Of a DNA stretch of 64,000 bases, positions 1-11,557 are shown piece after piece. The stretch spans positions 2,740,501 to 2,804,500 of the forward strand of contig JAYKKT010000046.1 in assembly GCA_036023115.1 (NCBI GenBank). The letters run 5' to 3'. The number at the start of each line of letters is the position of its first letter. Within the stretch, counting starts at the first letter, position 1. The notes beneath the pieces were generated by a model. It searched no databases, was not told the DNA's origin, and saw only the letters and a list, made by a program, of their open reading frames with translations. Both the position numbers and the translations under genes were made by a program. Source of the DNA: Brasenia schreberi. Taxonomy: Eukaryota; Streptophyta; Magnoliopsida; Nymphaeales; Cabombaceae.

Positions 1-1148
1 AGCGATTCACCTTTTGAGACGTCTTATGGAACATTTTAGAGCAAAAAAGAAAGACCTTCACATGATATTTATTGATCTAGAAAAAGCTTATGATAGGGTA
101 CCGAGGGAGGTTCTTTGGAGAACTTTGGAAAAAAGAGGTATCCCATTGACATATATTAACCTTATAAGAGACATGTATGATGGGGTGCAAAAACATGTGT
201 GAGGACTCATGAAGGAACGACAGACTTCTTTGAAGTTAATATTAGGTTACATCAAAGATCAACTTTAAGTCCATACTTATTTATAACGGTGATGGATGAG
301 TTAATAAAACATATTCAAGATGAAGTACCTTGGTGTATGTTATTTGCAGATGACATTGTATTAGTGGAGGATTCTAAGGAAAATGTTAATAGAAAATTGG
401 AACTATGGAGAGAAACATTAGAAAGCAAAGGCCTCTGACTTAATAGAACAAAGACAGAATATATGGAATGTAAGTTTGATCATTTGGTTATCTCAGAGGA
501 CATAGAAATTAAAATTGGCACACATTGCATCCCCCAAAAGGAAAGTTTTAAATACCTAAGGTCAATTTTTTAGAGTGAAGAATTTATGGAGATGTTACGC
601 ATAGAATTAATGCTGGTTGGTTAAAATGGAGAGGAGCATCAGGTATTCTTTGTGATAAGAATATACTATTAAAGTTAAAAGGTAAATATTATAGAGCAGC
701 AATTAGGCCTGCCATGTTTTATGGTTATGAGTGTTGGGCAATTAATCATCAACATGTACAAAAGATGTCTCTGACAGAAATGAAGATGTTGAGATGGATG
801 AGTGGTCATACAAGAAAAGACCGTATACATAATGAGGTTATTAGAAACAAATTAGGAGTGGCACCAATAGAGGATAAAATGAGAGAATATCGTTTAAGAT
901 GGTTTGGACATATAGAAAGAAGATCAAAAGAAGAACCTTTAAGAAGGTATGAAAAACTAAATTTGGAAAGTACTAAAAGAGCTAGAGGGCGACCACAAAA
1001 GTGTTGGAAAGAAACAATAAAGAATGATCTAGCTTATTGTGAGTTAACTGCTAACATGGCACACGATAGGGATCTATGGAAACAAAGAATCCATGTAGCC
1101 GACCCCGTCTAGAATGGGAAAAGGCTTAGTTGTTGTTGTTGTTGTTGT
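1..1148 (+). mobile_element. RTE-clade LINE, 3' part, decayed
   Basis: Non-LTR retrotransposon cut by the left window edge. Successive reading frames give RTE-type reverse transcriptase: [14 protein letters not shown] at about 70-112, the catalytic FADD motif at about 343-354, then the conserved RTE C-terminal region at 714-1112 (GHTRKDRIHNEV, RLRWFGHIERR, ARGRPQKCWKE). The frame is broken near 200, and there are in-frame stops at 436-438 and about 570, so the copy is dead. The protein ends in DPV* and is followed by a short 3' UTR containing GTCTAGAATGGGAAAAGGC and a (TTG)n tail to about 1148, typical of RTE elements, which end in short tandem repeats rather than poly(A). It is the reference for the truncated copies elsewhere in this window. 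Confidence 0.93.
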
Positions 1149-2065
1149 ACCTCTTTTGCATTATATGTTGGTTTTTCTTTGGAAACTACCCTCACTCCCA
1201 CTTCCAAGTAATTGGGAAAATGCTTCACTTGATTTGACCTCCCAAATCGCTTCCATTCCCATTCCCTTGCTTCTTAACCTTGGATTTCTAACATGAGGTT
1301 CAGTTCTTTTTTACTAGGAAATCATTCAAAAAGTATACATACAGCCTACCTTGTTTGTATATCAACAGTACAAGCATTAGAGAAAATAGAGTTCCAGACT
1401 GATCATGTCATTATTAGGGGATATTCCACCACCAGCAAAGCAGCAGCCACCGACAAGCCTTTGCAATATGCATGGACACAAAGAACACAGGCAGCGGAAA
1501 TGCAAAAGAACAAAAATTCGCAACCCAAATTTAGTCGAGGAGAGCAGAGACATGCCGGCGCAAATTACCAACAAAACCAACATCTCGCTCTATATACAGT
1601 TCTTTATACAGAAGTATAAAGAAAATCAGCAGCTATCGACAAGTTCTGCAACATGCATGAACACAAAGACCACAGGGAGTAGAAATGCAAAACAAAGATT
1701 CGCAACCGATTTAGTTAAGGAGAGTACAGATATGCCACCGCAAATTACCAACAGAAGCAACATGTCTCTCTATATGTAGTTCTTTACGTACAACTAACAA
1801 CTACATACAGACTGCAAAAGTACGGCGTAAGAAAGAAAAGATAGATGCATCATTTTGGGAGACGTAGTTCACAGCAAAGAAGCAGATAAATTCAAAAGGC
1901 ACGGGATATGAGATGTCTGCGTATGTTTATTAGTAAGTACATGCATTAGCAGACGTCACCGGCATCAAGCACCACATAGAAACACATGGCGTCGCCCATG
2001 TTAGAATGGAGCATGGGCTGCATTTAACAAGCAAGCAATCTAATTCTGAAGTGGTCTAAAAGTAC
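1149..2065. other. Non-coding stretch left of the FtsHi5-like exon
   Basis: No second exon of the minus-strand FtsHi5-like gene can be recognised here. If the gene is intact this is intron sequence with the LINE inserted in it. If not, it is flanking DNA. The only clear internal structure is the tandem duplication at 1441-1795. Confidence 0.5.
1441..1795. repeat. Tandem duplication, period 186 bp, two diverged copies
   Basis: Copy 1 begins at 1441 and copy 2 at 1627. Both start CAGCAGC and share a run of blocks such as ACACAAAGA, GGAAATGCAAAA/GTAGAAATGCAAAA, GCAAATTACCAACA and CTCTATAT. Similarity is high but not perfect, so the duplication is not recent. No protein family is recognised in it. 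Confidence 0.85.
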
Positions 2066-3129
2066 CTTTCAGTTAAGTGCTGCCATTGGTGGTCGAATTT
2101 CCGAACCAAAGCCTCGCTTTCCCTCTCAATAAACAAAAGCTCTCTGACGACTGTGCTATAGACTCCGGTCTCTTTCCTGGAAATTTCATCATCGATCTCA
2201 TCCACCTTCTCCCACAGTTCGTTATATTCAGCTTCTGCTGCATGAATAGCGTTTTCTAACTCCCTAATTCTCTCAGTCACATCCTTACCCTCTTTACGGC
2301 TCCTTTTCAACTTCAGCAGCTCCCTTCTTGCACTAGTAACCGGCTGCAAAGCACTATCTGCTTGAAGTATGAGCTCGGCTTTCTCCCTTCGTAACCGGCT
2401 CAATTCAGCATTTAAAACTCGAAATATCTGACTCTGGAGTTGCTGTTTCTTTGCCTTGACATCGTTCAGAGCCCTCTCCACGCCAGCAAACAGCTGTTTG
2501 GCTCTCGGATCGGTCTTCTGACCCCTAAAAGCCCTAAGTACATCAATTCTCCATAGCAGAACGGCAACGGTATCAAGTAATCTCCGCGTATAATGTGCAT
2601 ATTCGTGCTCCTTCCATCCCGAGGCTTCCTCCTTCGTAGGTTTTCTCTTCGTAGCCACAGTAACAGCCGGCGCGGCAATCGCATGCCGCTGCAACGCCTG
2701 GTTCGGCACGAGACCAACTACGACACAGAACACCAGCAAAGTGATCGGAGTCCGAAGAAAACTCAGTACATTCCCATCAGGACTGGCGAAGGACCTCAAA
2801 ATAACATAAGTTTGTGACAACTCCTTCTGTATAAACCCCAATTCATCTTTTTTCCCCCTTCTCTCGTCCGTATGACGCCCCAAATCCTTGAGACCGCGAT
2901 CTAACGGTGAGATCCAACGCGATTCTCTATTGCGCCTCGAAGATTCTACGAGCCGGCGAAAAGACCGCGAACGATCCGAATTCCTCCAGATAAACAGATG
3001 TCCTCGCGGAAAACATCGGAATGAAAGAGCGTTGCCTGGTGTAAGCGCGGAACAAGAGAATGCGAATCTAGGAAGAAATTCAGGGGCTCCTTCGCTCACA
3101 AAAGACGGAGCGCAGAGAACCGCCTCCAT
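2066..3129 (-). CDS. FTSHI5: FtsHi5-like plastid pseudo-protease, exon 1 (N-terminal 354 codons)
   Basis: The start is the ATG at 3127-3129. The reading frame matches the N-terminal region of FTSHI5, an FtsH-like protein without protease activity that is known from the Ycf2/FtsHi inner-envelope motor for plastid protein import. Visible in order: an Arg/Ser-rich chloroplast transit peptide (residues 1 to about 75), a hydrophobic segment at about 127-143 (TLLVFCVVVGL), the conserved HEYAHYTRRLLDTV block at about 175-188, a long charged coiled coil at about 210-345, and RELLFIERESEALV. The frame runs into a stop at 2056, but a donor site (GAAAG|GTACT) ends the exon at 2066 in phase 2. The AAA+ and protease-like domains are not in this window. 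They either lie to the left, beyond the LINE, or are lost. Confidence 0.85.
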
Positions 3130-6100
3130 GGATCAAAATTACGATATAACAGAAAATAATGCTAGATAAGAAGAAATTTCACGGAACGAACTAGTGCTTG
3201 GCGAACCCGTTTCCGGCGCTTGGTTTCGAAGAGAACAAAGCGAATAATGCACCTCGCGGCAGAAGAGATTCTTTGGAAAGAAGAGAAAGTTTCACTTCCC
3301 GCCATTGTTAGGGTTAGATTCCAGCGAGGAATCGTACTTCATTTTTCTCTCCCTCGTAGGAAAGGAAATCCAGAGATAGAAACGGCGGGAAGGGAGCGTT
3401 CGTCTTTATCCAGCAAAACGAAGAAGATAGGGAGCGTACACGAAGGCCCTTCAAGTACCTGAACAGACCGGAGTGGCAATTTATTTGTGGAGCTGATTAC
3501 CTCATTTTGCGTTTGTTTAAGATTAATGACGAATCTACCCTGAAACATCCACTCTGGTAAATGAGGTCAGTTAATGACATAATTACCCTTTTATAAGGGC
3601 ATTTTTGGTATTTATTTGTTGCGATGAAAGTGTATGTGCTCCTGTAATAACGTTTTGAGAAGGGACAACTTGTGGGAAGGTAGCGTATTATCTACGCCCG
3701 GGCTAGCGGGTTTAGCCGTTCTTAACCCGAACCGGGAAAGAAGTTCCGAAGACACGGAAACCGAAGTCCATCTCCCAGTAGGACTTAATGAACACTGCCA
3801 CTTTACATGTAACATAGGTGAAACGGAATTTTTTTATTTGACCCGGACCCATTTGTATCTACATTCTCAAAAAAGTTAGTTTTGATCCATGAAAAAAGTG
3901 TATGCACGTCCAAATATTCGCAAATATTGGAAGTTAGTGTAACAAGAAAATGTCTAAAAAATGCATTACTTAATGATCCTCAATGTCTATTAGTACTGCA
4001 GTGGTGGCCACCAAAAAATTTGGGCTGCACACCCCTTTTACTATACACACCATCATTTTCATAAATATATAAAATATCCCACAAGATTTTCTCCTTTCTC
4101 TCCGCACTAAAATTCGGCAATTTTTTCCTCTTTCTCCGATGTCCTTTTTTTTCATTTGATTTGATTGTCCTTCATTGATAAGTGTTATATCATTATTTGT
4201 AACCAACTGTCATTAATTAGTTATTTATGAACCTACTTAGTATCAAACAAATAAAGAAAGAAGAAGAATTAAAAAATAAATTTAAAAAATAAATTGAAGA
4301 GACGATCGATCCACTCATTTTCTTAAATTTTCTTGAATTTGAATTGTTAGTTTTTACTCATAGCATTGTATTTTTTTGCTTTGGTTGAAATCTTTTGATT
4401 TTTCAAACATTTTAAGATAAATTTTTATTTTGAGCGAAACTGGATGAGTGGCTAAATCACGAAGGAAAATGTGGTACAAGCACATCCCTCTTTATATATA
4501 CGCATGTTTGTCTCGTGTTTCTTTCAACCTAATAGTTTTTTATTGATATTTGATATATATAATTTTATTGTAGAATGACAAACAACTCGAACAGAAGCAC
4601 TTATGATAAAAGTGATTTAGAGAAGACAATAATTTATCAATGTACTTATCATACGATGATTAAGGATTGTAGCTATGGTTTCATTGCACTATATGATATA
4701 TTTACTAACTGGTTGGTAAAAGTGGTAGAAGATCAATTTTTTATTGCGATGGTGATGGGTTAGACTATTTTTTGTGTTTATGACTAATGATATGTTTAAG
4801 AATCATAATAAATTTATTGACTATATACGATTAATTAAAAGAAAGCATAACATTGTTATGGTTATTAGTTGTTCTAAGAGCAAAGGCGTAATAAGCAAGA
4901 TATAATTTACATATAAAATGAGTAACAAGTATAAGCAAAATAGTTTAGAATACTAAGTAGATGGGTACGAAGAAGATTGATAGCCCCTTCTTATTAAAAG
5001 GAGATGGTGGAATGGATGAATATTTGAAGTTAAATGTATTCAATGGGATATATAACCACCTTTTGTGTTTATATTTTTAAGGACATGCTTTTGCAAAAAT
5101 ACTGAGTAACTCTAAGTACAATATAGCAAAATATCTCACACAAAAAATTGCAAATGTGAGCATATTATTATGCATTTTAAGTAGGTGAACGTGAAGAATG
5201 TAAGTACAATGAGACATTTTTATAATATAATGATGAAAATCATGAAGGAATATCACAGTTTTCAAAGTGTTTTAGAATAACTCCTATATGATTTAGACAT
5301 TAACCATTATCATACACATCATCATAAGTACATGATATGGATATTATTAGTGACGCATTTATGCATTCTCGTTCTATTCACCTACTTCATAAGTTTTCAT
5401 GGGTATTAAAATTAAACATTATGTATAAGATAAACATATAAGTGTCTCTAATATAGTAGAGGCAATGAAATTAAAGTTGAGAACATTTTCCACTTTGCTC
5501 TTATACATTAAAGAGCAATGGTTAAACCCAAACAAGAAAATAATTGTCTCAGCAAGGACATATAGGGCCACCTATTACGGTACTCATACGACAAAAATTA
5601 CATGTTTATATAATAATATTATATTTATAAATATAAAAAGTACTCATTCAAGTTTGAAATGATTTATTCGTACCTCGATTATTAGATTTGATACAATTTG
5701 AAAACACTTATATTTGTTGGTAAAATTACATATTACAATATTAAACAAGTTATTTCAATAATCAAGAACTCTAACTGCACATTAAATTGACATGATATAA
5801 GAACTTGTTGCGAACCTTCAAAAAAGAGTATCACAATGCACTTTTCAACTTATTGTAAAAGAGTATAATCATGTGAAGATGACTGGGTCAAATATACAAA
5901 CATGTTATAACCTGCGAAGTTCACATGGTCTATCTTGTGCCCACGAGCTCAGTAATCTCCTTAAATGTGATTATTTAATATAATTATCAATTATTGATCA
6001 ATTTACCACAAGCTAAACATAAAAGAGAATATCACATTTATTATCAATCAAGTAGGAGAAGATAAAGGAACAACTATAAAAATCGTTTGAAAGAAGTTAT

Positions 6101-6560
6101 AGAATCATATATAATGCAAGAAATTTGTTAAAATAGTATGTAAACGGTTGAGTCTTAAGTACACTACCTTAGATAAACCACCAATTTGTCGGCGTAAAGG
6201 GTGATAATATAACCAATCTACTAGGTGATACTTGTTAACTCGGGAGCATGCAAGCAAGACTGTCTCACGTAAAGAAAGACATTAATATACACATAGTCGG
6301 AGACGTGATGCCTATCTCAAAGCAAATAAGTATGTTTACTAGGTTGTTGGGCTTCTATACAGGATGCATTCTCTAATTGTCTATATGAATACACTAACGT
6401 AGTTTCACCTCATGTATAACTGTCAACCCTCTTACAATCACGTGCCAAAATATTTACAAGCTTTATTGACACCCTACCTTTACAACGTGTACCATAATTT
6501 ATACAACAAATAACATAAGGTCTTATTTTCATTACTCACTCCTCTTGAGAAATTAGTTTG
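3130..6560. other. AT-rich intergenic DNA; promoter side of the FtsHi5-like gene
   Basis: 3130-3560 is the upstream region of the minus-strand FtsHi5-like gene and contains GC-richer patches without a convincing coding exon. From about 4000 the base composition drops to strongly AT-rich. Short open frames at 4575-4763 and 5465-5662 have no recognisable domain. The stretch could be a decayed transposon linked to the PMD fragment at 6563-7309, but no termini are visible. Confidence 0.5.
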
Positions 6561-6562
6561 AA

Positions 6563-7309
6563 TCACTTCAAACTTAACATGCCCAAACTTAATCTCACAT
6601 GCAACTTTATCATACTCATTCCAAACATATCACCTAAAATGTATTCCCTACTTCTAAACATCATATCCTGCATTAAAGCAATAAGTTGGTACTCCATTAC
6701 ATGACTAAGTATGTCATTGACATCATGAAATGTGATAGTAATCTCACTCATTGGCATATTAAAGTTGTTTGTATCGAGTTGGTAACACTTGATAAAAACA
6801 GTGAACAATGCATGATCTATCATCTCGTACAATAACTCCTCATGTCTAATCATATTACGGTATTCAAGTTCAACCAAATTATTGGGCCTAACATCAATCC
6901 TCTTAGTTGTCTAGACTCTATCCACAACGTATGAGCTATTATCACTTTCATATTGTTTGTAAATATACATTTACATATAATACATTAGAATAAAGAGTAT
7001 TAATAAAAGTACATATGTAAAATATTTATATAAATTTATGCTAAAGTTTTAAAGTACTTGTTCCTTCCACAACGTGTCCTTCAAAGCTCGAGAGTAATCA
7101 TGATATATAAAGACACCCCTCATCTTAGTTGTTTGTAATATCGATGTCATTATGTGAAGTTGATGTATCCTCCTCCTAATGTGAAGAGCCAACTTCCTAT
7201 TCCTCTTGTTGTCGTCTATGGGGCATCTTTCATACGACACTGCATTGTGTCTTATAGATGAAGCGGTAACATTATAACCTCGTACTCTTGTCATATCTAC
7301 CACACACAC
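6563..7309 (-). pseudogene. Decayed plant-mobile-domain (PMD/MAIN-like) fragment, transposon-derived
   Basis: The minus-strand frame at 6563-6877 contains LFTVFIKCYQLDTNNFNMP followed by SEITITFHDVNDIL. This matches the PMD core (a ...W...TFHMP.GE.T.TLQDV..LLG pattern) found in MAIN/MAIL proteins and in Mutator-like and gypsy elements. The neighbouring frame at 7049-7309 is on the same strand and may be its upstream part, but I do not recognise it. The conserved GE and LLG positions are altered and the frame is short. It is most likely a transposon remnant rather than a host MAIL gene. The family call rests on one motif. Confidence 0.5.
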
Positions 7310-8160
7310 ACATATATATATATATATGAATATTTATGAATTTAATAGTATTTTAGTGGAAGTGAGAGTCGCGCATCAGGAAAATCTCGAATCCACGCAA
7401 TGTTTGGAAAAAACTTGAAGCCCAATAACATAAAAAAAAATTAAAAATGAGCTAAAATTGATATATTACAAAATCAATAACATACCTCGATAAATCAACA
7501 AACCACTTTCAACAACTCAAGAAATCAAAAAACAGTTTCCCCTATATTTTTTTATCGATTCTTCCCAAATCTACTGTTTCAACCCATTTGAATACACCTT
7601 TTTGGTAGAAATAACTACAGACCTTATATTGCGTGACCAAAATGAGACAAAAAGCAAACAATAGCCAAAGGAAAAAAGAAAATGAGAACTGAAAATCGGT
7701 TCATAAAAGATGAGAGATTGTCTAGTTTTTAAGAGGAATGGCATTTTCATAAATTTTCAAGAATGACTAAGAACATTTAAAAAATGACAAATAAAATATG
7801 TATAAAATAAAAAGAGTGCACATATCAATCCTTAAATTTTTTCAACAAGCGTTGCAGTTTTTCAACCTCCGCATCGCATCAAACATAATACGATCTTTTG
7901 TCATCGACTTTACAAAGAGAAGGATTATTGGATGCTTCGATTTGGAGAACCATTACGATGGCTGCATGCTACGAAAAGGAGGCAGCTTAGATAGGATATA
8001 GAAAGAAAGTTACAGGAGCATGCTCATATCACGGACGGATGAGAGAAAATGTTTGCCCAATGCATTAGCATCCACGAAGCGCATGAACCATCCGTCTAAC
8101 TGATCTTGCCAATGAAAACGAAAGTCGGTAAGGCTGGAAACCATGAAACATGCACCCAGA
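7310..8160. other. AT-rich intergenic DNA
   Basis: A short (CA)n(TA)n tract at about 7303-7328 is followed by AT-rich sequence. I see no coding exon, RNA gene or clear repeat boundary. Confidence 0.5.
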
Positions 8161-8189
8161 GCGTTACCTCACTGGTAAGGCTCTCTGAT

Positions 8190-8276
8190 GACCATTAGCG
8201 GGAGACCAGTTAGTTTCCCAGTTGGTGCATGTGCGCGTTTGTGTTAGGCTTTGGCCTCCCACAGAACAATCACCAC
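8190..8276 (+). mobile_element. SINE family B, 3' fragment
   Basis: GTGCATGTGCGCGTTTGTG followed by TTAGGCTTTGGCCTCCC is the diagnostic 3' region of the family B SINE seen more completely at 46953-47072. The tRNA-like head is degraded. It lies just past the stop codon of the TMEM205-like gene, on the other strand, possibly within its 3' UTR. Confidence 0.6.
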
Positions 8277-8453
8277 AGCAAATCTGAACTTCATAATAGG
8301 AGAAAAAAGGGCACACACATTCACCAGAAAAATAAAAGTTCAATCTTAAATGACCATTACAATCACATGCTTTATGGCTGACAACCTTGACAGAAAATGT
8401 TTCCATCAAACTATCTAAAGGCAACACTTCTCAGGAACTATCATCAATCATGA

Positions 8454-10473
8454 CTACAGGTGAAGCTTGCCAGCCAAGTACCACGAGTGAAGAGCAAGGC
8501 TGCCGAAGGAGAAAATGTTTGCGAGTGATGATAATCCATGAATCATTCCGAATTTCTTGTTCATTGATGCTAATTGTGGATTGGCCTTTGCCACCTTCAC
8601 ATTCTTGGACCACCCAATCTCTTCCCCTATATTTGCTTCTTTTTCCACCTTGTGCCTCTTCTTCATCATCTGAACAAAGAAAATCAAAGGAAAAAATGAA
8701 AGTCAGATTTATAAGTAAATGGATCAAACTTTGTAGGAGATTAGGTGTAATTATGTCGAGTTTGCTTGTGCTAAATTATGTAGCTCACTCACTCTAATTT
8801 TTACAGGTTCCAAAATAGAAAACGGTTGCCTGCAAACTGTGGAGCACAGTAAACCATGTGTTAGGCTCAGAGATGTCAGAGCCCAGGCATAGTGACTCGA
8901 TTATCAGGGGCACATTCTACCACTGAGCTAACAACCCATTGGGCAGGGGCCTCTATGCCGAAAGATAGAAAGCCCATCCTTCTTCTTTTTTCGCTGTTGA
9001 ATGTTGCTAGCTGGGAGAGTCATACATGTCTAGAGTTTTCTCATGTGACAAACATGTAAAATTTAAGCATGATCATCTGTGAATTTCACATTCTTGGGTA
9101 CTATCAAAGACATTCTAGATTAAGAAATTTCCCAATTCATCAGCAAACTGACTGAACTATCTCAAAGGATGCTTGGAGATTGCTCACTGACCATTTCTTG
9201 GTAGAGCAATTATCCAAAATTAGGGTATCGTGCAGGCTGAACAAAAAGAGTCTCTCCTCAGTTGTCTTGCAAAAGGTTAAAATCAAGGTAAAACTTGGTT
9301 CTCCATGTTAGGCAGCAAACACCAAAGTTGATTCTCCACATCAAAACCACCTTCGTATATTTAATGCTACGTTGCAGGAGAAGAGTTCCATGATATTTTA
9401 CCAACGATATTGATATCATGACCACTCACTTAATTACAAGCTAACATACACTATAAGCCCACAGAACAAATTCACATGCTAAATCCAGAACCGATATCTT
9501 CAGTTCGATAATTTCCCCTCCATCCTAACAGATATTCTTGAATCTGATGGATCCTTGCCCATGTGCTAAAATGGACGCATAAACGGTATACGTATCAAAC
9601 AAGGGTCAAGAACCGAGAAGCTGTTTGTTTAGTTCGTACCATCACAAATCAAGGGTCTTAAAGGCTGTCTCCTAGCTTGGCTACCGTATATCGACAAACA
9701 AAGCAAATAAGACCGAACTATTAAAATGCACAAATGGATCGGACACCATATGATGAATGTGAATATAAAAAAATTAACAAATCAAATACTGATACGCTGC
9801 AGAGTTATCCTTCAAGCGAACTCCCGAAAATGGGGGATCCATAAAACCTGTTAAAAAATATAGGAAAGAGATCGTATACTCAGTCACTTACTTCAATCGT
9901 CATTGGCGTGAAGATCACCAAGTTGGCGAGGTTAAACAGCAGCGAAGACGCCAGAAAGCCGAGCTGAAGCTTCTCCGTCGAAGAGGAGTTCCTCCACGGA
10001 TGCAAATACGAGAACGCCACTATGGAGATCGCGCCACAAACGGCAATCAACGCGAAATACGCCGGAAACATCTTGCTTTGAAGATTCCCAAACTGATGCC
10101 TCGGCAAATTCCTGAAATTACAACGCGCAATTCGCTAAACGACGCCGCAAAACTTCTGTCAAACGAAGTTAAAACCATGCTCCACTAGCAAAACGTGAAA
10201 TGAACCACGGAGAATCATGAATTTGATGAGAATTCTAGTGATATGATGATTAATGGTGCCCATTCGGGTGATTTCTTACTTGAACATGATGATGCCGCCG
10301 ATGAAGGTGACCCAGAGGCCAGTACCCCAGGCGGTGGCGAAGCTCAGGAGGTGAGCGAGCCTCACAGATACGGGGACGATACCGTCGGCTTCGGAGCTTG
10401 ATATCTGCGGGAAGAAAACAAGACCGATCGCCAGGAAGGAGACGACGGAAACGAACCTTGTCAGCCAAGCCAT
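8454..10473 (-). CDS. TMEM205-like membrane protein (DUF4149), three exons
   Basis: Exons are 10473-10280, 10111-9892 and 8669-8454. They join in phase to give 209 residues, with canonical GT-AG introns and the split codon AA|G at junction 1. The start is the ATG at 10473, since an upstream in-frame GTG is not a plant start. Seen in order: an N-terminal hydrophobic helix, RLAHLLSFATAWGTGLWVTF ending in GGIIMF, then NLPRHQFGNLQSKMFPAYF, two more membrane helices ending FTPMTIE, and a C-terminal segment MMKKRHKVEKEANIGEE...GMIHGLSSLANIFSF. This is the plant TMEM205/DUF4149 family, with four predicted membrane segments. The cellular role in plants is not established. The gene is transcribed divergently from the BRCT/PHD gene at 11604, leaving 1.1 kb between start codons. 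Confidence 0.93.
8848..8937 (-). other. Plastid DNA insertion (NUPT): trnI-GAU 5' exon and start of its intron
   Basis: The reverse strand from 8937 reads GGGTTGTTAGCTCAGTGGTA and continues through CCCCTGATAA. This matches the 37-nt 5' exon of chloroplast trnI-GAU (GGGCTATTAGCTCAGTGGTA...). It then continues into sequence like the group II intron start (TGCCTGGGCT, CACATGG, TGTGCTC). The intron continuation and absence of the 3' exon mark it as a decayed plastid-derived fragment, not a working tRNA gene. It sits in intron 2 of the TMEM205-like gene. Confidence 0.75.
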
Positions 10474-11236
10474 CTCCTCCTCGTCTTCCCTCTGCCTCCT
10501 CACCTACCTTTTGCTACTATGGGCTCCTTGATCTTCGCGGTATCTATAAAATCTGGCTGACGTCAGTGATGAGTGATGGATGCTTCGAGAACGCGGATTC
10601 GGGTCTTGGATTTCTGATCGGATCCGAAAATACCAACCCTGGCAAGCTTGGTTTTGAATGGGGTGGCAATTTTCTGTTCCGGGTTTTGCTGGGGTCATGT
10701 CACATCCGTTTTCGTGTAGACGCGGGTCAACCCGAAGGTAAATTATTTTCGTGTTAGGATGTCAGAGGTACTGCATGGTGAGCAATTTCGTGATTTTTGA
10801 GTTCGTGTCAGAAACAGATTAGCCTGCAGAATTTTATCTTTCTTTACTTTGAGTGGACACGAAGAGGACTCATTCGGATTGGGCCATGTTCTCGTCGGTC
10901 TCGACTCTGTGTTTTGGTGCACCCAATGGCTCATGTAGCTGGGCTCGGCCGTCGAGCACAAGCCCAGCTGGTCACCAACTAGGGTGAACCAGGAAGCTGA
11001 CCCTAGTCCGATTTGGTTCACATGTTTAACGGTTAGCTATAGAATCGTCCGTCACTTGAACCAGCCGGTGCATTCAATTTTTATGATTTCTTTTTAAAAT
11101 TTTGATTTTATCTATTTGATTTTATATTTTTAATTGTTTATTTCTCTTTTTTAATTTTAAAATGACTTATTTTCACAATTTATTTAAATTCAGATTAAAC
11201 TGCATATTTTTATTTTATATTAGAAAAATAGTAATA

Positions 11237-11273
11237 GAAGACCCCGTCTAGTATGGAAAAGGCTTAGTTGTTG
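11237..11273 (+). mobile_element. 37-bp RTE LINE 3'-end insertion with TSD
   Basis: GACCCCGTCTAGTATGG followed by AAAAGGCTTAGTTGTTG is the last stretch of the RTE 3' UTR and tail. It is flanked by ATTAGAAAAATAGTAATA (11219-11236) and ATTAGAAAAATAATAATA (11274-11291), an 18-bp target-site duplication with one mismatch. It is therefore a true, extremely 5'-truncated retrotransposition event. Confidence 0.9.
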
Positions 11274-11519
11274 ATTAGAAAAATAATAATACGTTGTATG
11301 CATAATAAAATTATAAAATACAGACGTATATATATTTAATTGTTACAGTTCAACTCGACCGTCCAAACACTCGGAAAGACGCAAAGGGAACTCACTATAG
11401 ACTGGGCAAAGAGGGCAGGCGACAATGCTTACGAATTCAAATTCGTGGCGGACCCCCAAAACAGCATTTTGCCGCTTTAATATCTCCCGCCACACAAATC
11501 AAAATATATTCAAGAAACG

Positions 11520-11523
<4 letters not shown>

Positions 11524-11555
<32 letters not shown>
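11524..11555. repeat. (TC)n microsatellite about 50 bp before the BRCT/PHD start codon
   Basis: Sixteen TC units lie on the sense strand just upstream of the ATG at 11604, in the probable 5' UTR or core promoter. CT tracts in this position are common in plant leaders. Confidence 0.9.

Positions 11556-11557
<2 letters not shown>

Noticed and set aside
1405..1779. 124-codon open frame
   Set aside because: It runs across two copies of a tandem non-coding repeat, and the peptide is just the repeat read in one frame.
2888..3462. Open frames opposite and upstream of the FtsHi5-like exon
   Set aside because: They are shadows or promoter-region frames without any domain.
8901..8937. tRNA-Ile gene
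   Set aside because: Only the 5' exon and intron start of plastid trnI-GAU are present and the sequence is mutated, so it is a plastid DNA insertion.
10474..10503. Ten extra residues on the TMEM205-like protein
   Set aside because: They need a GTG start. The ATG at 10473 fits the family start.
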